NCBI GenBank assembly: GCA_032173965.1
Contig: JAVUNC010000004.1
Location: forward strand, 23,351,001-23,415,000
From: Sitta carolinensis
Lineage: Eukaryota > Chordata > Aves > Passeriformes > Sittidae
Length of the DNA stretch: 64,000 bases
Reading direction: 5' to 3'
Below the pieces are notes generated by a model. The model saw only the letters and a list, made by a program, of their open reading frames with translations, was not told the origin of the DNA and made no database searches. The position numbers were made by a program, and so were the translations under genes. Below, in pieces: positions 56,111 through 64,000 of this stretch; position 1 is the stretch's first letter, and the number at the start of each line of letters is the position of its first letter.

Positions 56111-58232
56111 ATATCCATAGCCTTATTCAGAACCTATAGTCAGAAAAAAAAAAAAAAAGACCCAATTAGGCCAGATAGAGGTTTTAAAAAGCACTATCTC
56201 TATATACACCAGTTATATTTTTCCCTAACCTGCCTTTCTACAATAGAAAAAGAAATCATGCTCTCTGACACCAAATTTTACCAGTGCAGTAACACACTTG
56301 ACCAGGGCAAAAGGGATCAGAGTCCGGAAGCACTCAGGCTTACAACCAGGAAGACATTTCACTCCTTCAAGTCCAAATATCTAATCCAGGAAAAAAACCC
56401 TATCTGATGCTTTAAAAACCAAAAATTACTGGACTTTAATTCTGCAACACAAACATAAGAAAGGGTAAACTTGGACCTTGCCCAAATAAGACTGAGCAGC
56501 ATCACTAAAATAATACTTTTTCAATAATGCTCTGGATTTTGTCAGGTTTATTCGGACATCCACAGATCATTTGGCATCCTGGGTTCATTTCTGGCACTAT
56601 GAGCTGAGACAAACACCATGCTCCAGCAGCCACCCCAAACATTTGGGCAGAAGCTCTGCCCTACTGCTCAGTCCAAGCATGGATAGCCCTGGTGCTGCTT
56701 GGTGTGACAATCAAAAATATAGTTCGAAGCCCACAGAAACATGCTTTTCTTGTAGAATTTTTAGAAATTTTAAATTTTAAAAATTTATGTAAAGAAAGTG
56801 TTTCATACAGGATACTAGCATTGACAGCCTGCTCTTCTAACGCACATAACTACCCTCTGAGGAAATAGTTATTACATACTGGAGGATTTCAACTAGCTTC
56901 TGCCCTTCAAAGGAAATGCTCTCCTATGCTTTTCACAGCAAATGCATTATAGAGGGTTTACGCTTTGAAGTAATTTAAGAATTCTTCATCACATTTTGAT
57001 GGCATTTCTTGAGTTTCTTCTTAGAATAACTTTCCGGGTGTAAAGATGATGCACAAAAATATAAAGGTTTGTTTTCTTTCAAGCAAATCAAATAGCAGCA
57101 AAACCCCCATATTTTAAGCTCAAAACTCAAAGTACAGGGAGCCTGCTCCCTTTCAGAAGGATCTTCCAGCTCTCACCCCGCTGCTCAAGAACTCCCTGCA
57201 GCAGATCCCAGTTTTCACAGCTAAGTGCCTGAACTCGAGTTTCAATAAAATCCCCAAAATAGGCATCTAAATAATTGTTCTGGCTTCTGAGAGAAATGTG
57301 CTGTCAGGCCTGGCTGCTCAGCCTTCTTGGAAAACAGCCACTTTCTCTGTTCTTAAATTAGGACTTTGAAGCCTAAATTTAGGCACTTGCTTTTGGAAAT
57401 CTTGATTTGTGTTTTCTCTTTAAAGTAATGTTTTCCCATCCCTGCCACTGCAGAGGTGACTATTCTTTTTCCCCCTTCAAAAGTACAAACTATCCCTCCT
57501 CCAAAAACCCAACAATCACACTGCCGTTTGTTTGTGTAGATGTACTGGAAGTGAAAATGCTCAGCTGCTTGAGAACTGGAAGACAGCACTGATAATCAAA
57601 GCTGTCAACCGTTTTCTGTCCATTTGCCAAAACTGCCCAGTTTCTCCTTTCTATTCCCCAAGCCTTAACCGCCCCTTGAATGCATTCCCTTTGCCTTTCA
57701 AACTTCCTGCCAACTCCTGATTACCCTTTTCTTCCTTTTCTGAATACACTCTTAGGTCCCAACCATGCTTACTGTTAGCAATAAAAAGGACTGCAGAATA
57801 AACTATAGTCCATATTGATCTGAAAGTGTAGGTAAATTTATTTTATGGGAAACCAGGTGAAACATGAATGCTGCAGATTTTGCACTTTTGTCTTGCTAAT
57901 ATACAAGAAGCTATTTTTAAACTTTATTTTGCATCTCTATCTTAAGCAACGTGATTCAGATTTTTAGCCCCCTTGCATCAGCAGCAAACCCTCCAGCCTG
58001 CTGCTGACACATCAGGACCCACAGTGCTAAGCTTTCACACTCACCAGCAGCACCAGCATAAGGAAGTTTAGAAATAAATAATTTGTATAAAATACAGGGA
58101 AATGTAACAAATGTGGGACAAAGGAGAGAAGCTAGTTTCAAACAGTTTAACCTCAGTGGGATTTCAAACCATTTGAAAACGCATGGGGTAAAGACTTTGG
58201 GCAGGGGTATATATAGGGGGTAATATATAGGG

Positions 58233-58301
58233 GAAGTAATGTTATGAAATTACATATATATATTACATATATATATATATGTAATTTCCTAGCGTTACTT
58301 C
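58233..58301. repeat. Near-perfect 31-bp AT-rich palindrome with 7-nt loop
   Basis: Arm 1 at 58233-58263 pairs with arm 2 at 58271-58301: 28 Watson-Crick pairs, two G-T pairs and one mismatch, around the loop 58264-58270. The inner parts of the arms are (TA)n; the outer parts are not simple repeat. It lies in the inferred first intron of ELOVL5. Confidence 0.95.
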
Positions 58302-60518
58302 TGCTCTCATTCCATTCCCTCAAATACTTAAGTAATGGTTACCTTATTACATAAACAGGGATGTGGTAATAAAGTATTTTACAGAAGAGAAAAAACTGCA
58401 AGAAAGGAAACTGCAAAACAGAGTAACTAATTGCACTCAGTACACAACATCTCAAGAAATCAGAATCTTCAGATAGGTAAGTTAAGAGAAATAATAGGTC
58501 CTTGCAATTTTATTTATACCTTCATCAGATCTAGAATAGCTCAAATTAGTATCTGAATGTCCTAGGATTAGAACATTCACACAAAATTCAACCCTTTGCA
58601 CTCAACAGCTCTTGATATGGCATGGGATGACTTCAGACAGAGGGAAAACACCAAGGGTAATGGCCAAGCTGGAAGAGCAAGTTGGAAGCAAGCACACAAA
58701 CACACCCATGGAAGTACTAAGAATTAGAGGAAAACAGTTCATGACTGCTTCTACATGCCAGAAGGATGCATCCAGCATCCATCTAAAACCAAGGACATTT
58801 CATGCTGCAAAGCCCCCCTCAGCAGCACAGATCTGACATCTCTCAGCACTACAGTTTTCACAAGAGCAAGCATTTTCCTCGGATAAAGTGTCCAAGGGGT
58901 ATATCCTGTGCCCAAACGCTGTACCCATACACCAGCACTGTGATACTGGAAACCTCCTCACCACTGCCAGCTTACAACCCGGTGCTGTGAGAGCAACACA
59001 GTCGAGACTGAAGGAGTAATTACAGAAATATAGTGTGGAGGCCTGGGAAGCTAAAGAGAGTTGAGAAGATGAAGGGGAAAAAGCTAAGTCCAGAGGGCCA
59101 TAAGGATTTTACCTTTCGTTTATGGTCTCATATCTTTCATTCAAAAGCCACCTGCAAGAAGGACTGAATTTTTTTACTTTCCTTTAATATTGGGATTGCT
59201 GTAATCTCCATCTGCATACTTCACTCAAACCAACTTTACACTTCCACAGAAGAAAAATAAAGTTACAGTGCCCAAAGGCTATTTTAATGAGCTTTCTTGG
59301 TCAAAATGTTGCATTTTCCAACAACGGAACCAATGAGACTACAGCAAGTAGGACCAAGGATGGAGAAACTCAGCCTTGCATGACCATTACACGGAAGCTC
59401 ACTGTGTACTCAGTAAGCTTCAACTTAACTTTTCTTTAAATGCCCATGTTTCATAATTGCATAATAAAATTTAAAAAGCAAAAAGCAGGAGAAAAAAAAA
59501 AAAAAAGAGTGACAAGTGGGACTGTTCCTCCACATCACCCTCATTTCCTCCAACAACCCACAGCTGCAGCACCAAATCTGAACACCAAGAACATTTGTCA
59601 TCTGCCTGCCCACTCCCGCCAAAATCCTGCACCAAGCTCTGAACCCACAGGACATGTCAAGAACAAAACTGAATGTATGGAGACATATATAATTCTTGGT
59701 TACCTCCTTTGCATTTAGTAGCTTGACACATGCAAGTTTGCCACCTAATCTACAGAAGTACTTAAAATTCTCCCGCACATGTGAAACACTGTACAAAGAA
59801 AAAAAATGGCTGAGTGCAGTTATCCTGTAAACAAGGTTTAGCTATAAAAAGGTTATCTCAGGTTCACATGCTGACTAGATAAAACAACCCAATAAAAAAG
59901 TGGAGGAATTCAAAGACCATGAAAGCTGAACGTAACAGTCACAAAGGTAATGCTACACCATGCAAATCTGACTTGTACAGGAATAACAGTGCACATAAAC
60001 CCCGAATTAAGATGCCCTGCTAAGATGTGAAACTACAACCCCTGTGTTCAGGTGGGTAACTGACACCTGTTGGGAACCATTTGTGTTTTGGAAACCAGAT
60101 GACACTGAAAAAGCACACAAACAATGCACCCTTAGGCAAGTTACACTATGTTAAGTATTTATTTTGTTAAGTATTTATTATTAGAGTGCTTACTCTATTT
60201 CCAATGTTTGTGGGGTCATATCTAGAGTGCTGCGGGAGAAGGGAAATTCTCTGGTGAGCCCTAGCAAACAAAATTACATGCAATACACTGAAGTAGTTAC
60301 ATTCCTCAACACAAGTGAATTTCTCTACTTTTACCTGAAAGAAGAAAGGATGCGTACTGGCACTATAAATGCATGCCTTGCCGACATTTCTTTATACAGT
60401 CAGCCATGCTATGAGGAGTAAATCTTCAAACTTTTCTATGTCTGAGAATTAAAAGAAAAAAAAGTACTTTAGGTACAAGTGTTATGCCATGGCATATCCC
60501 CTGCCATCAAAACAGTTT

Positions 60519-60543
60519 AAAAAAAAAAAAAAAAAAAAAAAAA
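60519..60543 (+). repeat. Poly(A) tract of 25 bases
   Basis: An uninterrupted run of A. It may be the tail of an old retroposed sequence, but the upstream flank shows nothing I can identify. Confidence 0.9.
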
Positions 60544-63500
60544 GCTCTTTATTCAGAAAATCAACTACGTTTAAGGTTAACTGCCTTTCTAAAGGACAAA
60601 GGTGCTAACATCCCTAGAAAGCAAGTTTTTAACCTTGTTCTTGCCCAGGATGCACAAGGCATACACAAAGTGAAGACGACATGTCCCAGCATAGGGACAG
60701 AAAACAGAGAGATGGGATTTCTGACAGAAGCATTTGTCAGATCATTCCCCTGCACCTTTCCCTTCTGGTACAACACTTCCCACATCTGTATATTGTTATT
60801 GTTGCCAAAACCATGCAGCCAGGCTGATGGCATTTCTGTTAGAGAAGCTCAAAGCTGAAAAGCCTGCTGAGTCCTGAGGAGCTGAACATCCTTGCCAGCA
60901 CCAGACCCATGTCAATCTAACTTCTGCTGAGAATCAGCATGTTTTGGGGTACCAAATCATTGCTGTAATAAAGGCTCATGAAAGAGGATTGCCTCCTGGA
61001 GTAACAAGAAAAGAAAGCATTGGTACCTGTGCATTTCCTTTGATTTTGGTAGGACTTTCCAAAAAGCTACTTCATCAAAAGACCCTGCTCCAGGAGGCAA
61101 GTACTGCGGTTTCTTATATTTTATTATTCGCTTTAAGGGTAGAAAGACCAGCCAACCAATTAAAAGGGAATTATGTAATGGTACAGCTGCATGTGATCTG
61201 ATCATTTACTCGTTCTATGAACTTAAAATAGACTAGGGGAGGAAAATAACTCCATGTATCTGGCAACTTCCAAGATGTTTTCTGCAAGCTCATAATATAA
61301 AGGCTTCAGGTATCTGCAGAGGTCAGGCAGTGAATTCCAGGAAAACAAGCAACTTTCCTCCAAAGTTTAGCCACTCTTTTCTTTCAACAAGAGGTATCAA
61401 ATTCTTAAAAACCCTGCCAACATTAAAATCTGTTCCAAGGAAGAACACAAACTGAACTTTCAGCTCCAGCACCAAGATGCAGAAGATTTTGCTACATTTG
61501 CTTCATACTTTCACAAGCACTGGAGCAATGGCAGGGTCAGCACTGTAACTTGATGTAATATATCTGCTTTAAATACAGGGACAAAACAATATCTGCCCAA
61601 ATAGCAGGAAACAAGTTTCCTTCCCACCCCAGCAGCTATCCCATTCTCTACAGGGCAGCAGTCCCCTGGAAAACAGGGTACCAGACATGCCCCCTCTGCT
61701 TCACTGTGTCTGCAAAGCCGCTTACAACATCTCCAGCAACTTACTCATTTCTAAAGATAAGCATCTCCATCCAGCTAGTTGTGATGCCAGCTCATGCCCA
61801 TCAGCAACCTCTCAGAGTTGTCACATTACCAGATCCTTGCTCTGGCTTCTCCATTCAGCCTGGTCCATAACCATGTATATGTATAGCCACATATATATGT
61901 CATTCTATAACCATATAGCCATCTATAGCCATACCCAGGGCATGCGCAGTAACAACAGACAAGAACACATTTGACACTGCTGCAAGGCTGTTTTCATTCC
62001 TTCCCTACTCTCCACCCTACCTGGGTGGAAGGAACCTGGAAAAGCTGAGGTAGCCCCAAAGAAACCAACCAAACGAGATCAGCTTTCAGCCAGGTCCATC
62101 CCACTGCTGATGTACTGCAGTGGAAGCAATAGCACGGTGCGGACACGTGGGTGATAAAGAGGTCTTACACGGCTGAAGATGAGCAAAGCCATCACACTGC
62201 ACCCAGCAAGGAACCATAGCAAAAAGAAAGGCAAATGAAAGAGGCAGACAAAATGGAAGATGTAGAATGTCTAATGCAGAACTGTATAATGCTCTTAAGA
62301 GGAGGCCAAAATAAAATCCCCTGCATAATCATAATTTTATATATAAGAATGGCTCTAGTGAAAAGTACAAAATTTGCAGAAAAAAGAAAGCACAAAATGA
62401 CAAAAGGTCATACAGGATATGTCACGCAGTGCTAACTTAGAAGATTTCTTAAATATAATTGTAGCAGCATGAACGAACAGATTATTGCACTGTAATAAGC
62501 AAACAACAGCAGAAAAAACAACCCTGCACATTCAAACTATGAAAGAGGCAGATTTTAGGATGCGTTAGCCTGTTTCTGTCTTGAAAATTGCAGGATTAAG
62601 GAAGGCCTCATGGCAAGTCAGGTAGGGGAAGGGGGTAAAAGCTAACCATCAAGAGACCAAACACATGAAGAACCAATAAAATGTTTCTTTAAAGACAAGG
62701 CAATTTCAATGTTTAATTCAATATAAACACAGATAAAGTATTCCAACGGAACAGTGTAAATGAAAATAAATACACGGAAAAAGACTGAAATAAAAAGCTA
62801 AACAGAGAGTGAATACAATCAAAACCTCTTGCTACACCCTGGCCAGCCTGCAGCTGAGGGCCTTGAGGGCAGAGGTGAAGAATCTCCTTTAAATCACAGC
62901 CTTATATGTTATACCGTAAGAAACAAGTTATGCTCTAAGAAACAAGCAGCAACCTTACTAGTCATTTGAGACACATCCTGAACACAGTAGCCCAAGACTG
63001 TATTTCCATGCGAAGTTGGACTTTCTGATAATGTCAAATATTTTTTACTTGATGCCCAAAGCTTATTATTAAATTTGTTAGATGAGAAAAACACATTGCT
63101 ATGCAATTATGTAAAAAAGTGTATTTTATAAGTGCTCATATTCTGGCAGGAGTGAAAGGACAGAATCAAGTGGTGTGTTGTCAGCAACACTTGTAAAGCA
63201 ACTCTTTAAACTCTGGGCAAAAGATGTGCTCTTCAGCCTCTATATGAAGACTGCACATTAATTATAAAAATGTCAACACATTAAAAGTTGCTCAGCAAGT
63301 AAGCCCTGTACATTCTGAGTGTATCTATTTCATACATGTTTTGTACAGACTGTGTAGGATCCAGAATAATGCTTCAGGCAGTTAAATTGCTTATTCATGT
63401 CAGCAGCTCTCTGAAAGTCTTCACCTCTGGAATCTCACCATTACTACATCTCTATTTCTACTGTATGCTAAAAGCACAGCATGTTTTTGTGCAAAAAACT

Positions 63501-64000
63501 CTTTCATTAAGCAATTTTTCAAGTATCAAAACACCATTCCTGTAGTTGCAGCTTATTTTTCCACAATGTTTTTACCTCTGTGTAATGCAAGCCCTCCACA
63601 TAGATGTGTCATCTCTAAACCAAACAGCAGCAAAAGGACCATTCAATTAAACAGACATGTAATTCTCGACCAGGGAGTTAAATGCTCATGTTCATATCCC
63701 CACACTGGAACTGGTATGTGGTAGAAGAATAAGGGTAGGGAAAAAACAAATGAAAAACTACCCAAAAGCCCTTGTTAATGTTCTACTCTCATGTTAATGA
63801 CTGACAGCTTAGGTGGGAATTTGGTAGGGATCTTAGAAGAGCAATGATGCTGTAAATGAAGATGTGTCAGAATCACCAATGGCTGATTAGAGCTTCTTCA
63901 CTGGTTCAGTGCAAAACCCAGTCTTGCTCCTCTGTTCTGCAAAACAACCCTTCAGGGTGTTGGCTGAGTAAGATTTTAAAAAGACTGAAAAACAGATACA

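Larger units (their letters stand above)
51808..64000 (-). other. ELOVL5: ELOVL5 5'UTR intron, continuing past the window (inferred)
   Basis: No CpG-rich promoter or convincing first exon is visible up to base 64000, and mammalian ELOVL5 also has a very long first intron. I therefore read the whole stretch as intronic. It holds the interrupted CR1 copy (54731-56110), a 31-bp palindrome (58233-58301), homopolymer A/T runs (T near 53788-53804; A near 56144-56158, 59491-59505 and 60519-60543) and a GC-richer patch near 53120-53480. An unrecognised alternative first exon cannot be excluded. Confidence 0.6.

Noticed and set aside
61860..61935. Tandem-like 'atagccat' and 'catatat' stretch
   Set aside because: Units are irregular and few; not a convincing microsatellite or array.
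1..64000. ELOVL2 as identity of the elongase gene
   Set aside because: The sequence around the histidine box, Trp231 and the C-terminal tail are ELOVL5-type, and ELOVL2 has a different neighbourhood.

Overview
The window looks like nuclear DNA from a bird, most likely a songbird. It holds chicken-repeat-1 (CR1) LINE fragments, avian ERV long-terminal-repeat fragments and a few old MIR-like SINE relics. It also carries two spliced vertebrate genes whose exons are short, GT-AG bounded and separated by long AT-rich introns. No prokaryotic feature, tRNA, rRNA or CRISPR array was seen. Almost all of the open reading frames are chance frames; only the exons listed here are supported as coding.

Gene 1 is GCM1 (glial cells missing transcription factor 1) on the minus strand, with five coding exons between 15624 and 8686. 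They join in frame into 385 residues with a complete GCM DNA-binding domain and the C-terminal tail typical of vertebrate GCM1. A poly(A) signal lies about 205 bases past the stop, and a probable ERV LTR sits just beyond it. Gene 2 is ELOVL5 (very-long-chain fatty-acid elongase 5), also on the minus strand, with seven coding exons between 51799 and 36495. They join into 295 residues with all the elongase signature motifs, followed by a 3'UTR of about 1.7 kb. The start-codon exon carries only about 8 bases of 5'UTR after a strong splice acceptor, so the promoter and first noncoding exon lie beyond base 64000. Bases 51808-64000 are therefore read as the 5'UTR intron.

Layout: 1-8400 is gene-free and rich in repeats (two CR1 copies, an avian LTR, a third CR1, a GAA-rich LTR-like block with an internal duplication). 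8455-15624 is GCM1. 15650-34790 is intergenic, with scattered ERV, CR1 and MIR relics, one GC-rich block and one perfect small hairpin. 34790-51807 is ELOVL5. 51808-64000 is its first intron, with an interrupted CR1 copy and a near-perfect 31-bp AT-rich palindrome. The two genes are functionally unrelated. Having GCM1 downstream of ELOVL5 on the same strand matches the mammalian order (human chromosome 6p12), so this is a conserved synteny block. I did not find a previously undescribed system. The most useful oddities are a Trp-to-Val change at ELOVL5 residue 88, the short, GC-rich GCM1 last exon, and the two hairpins.
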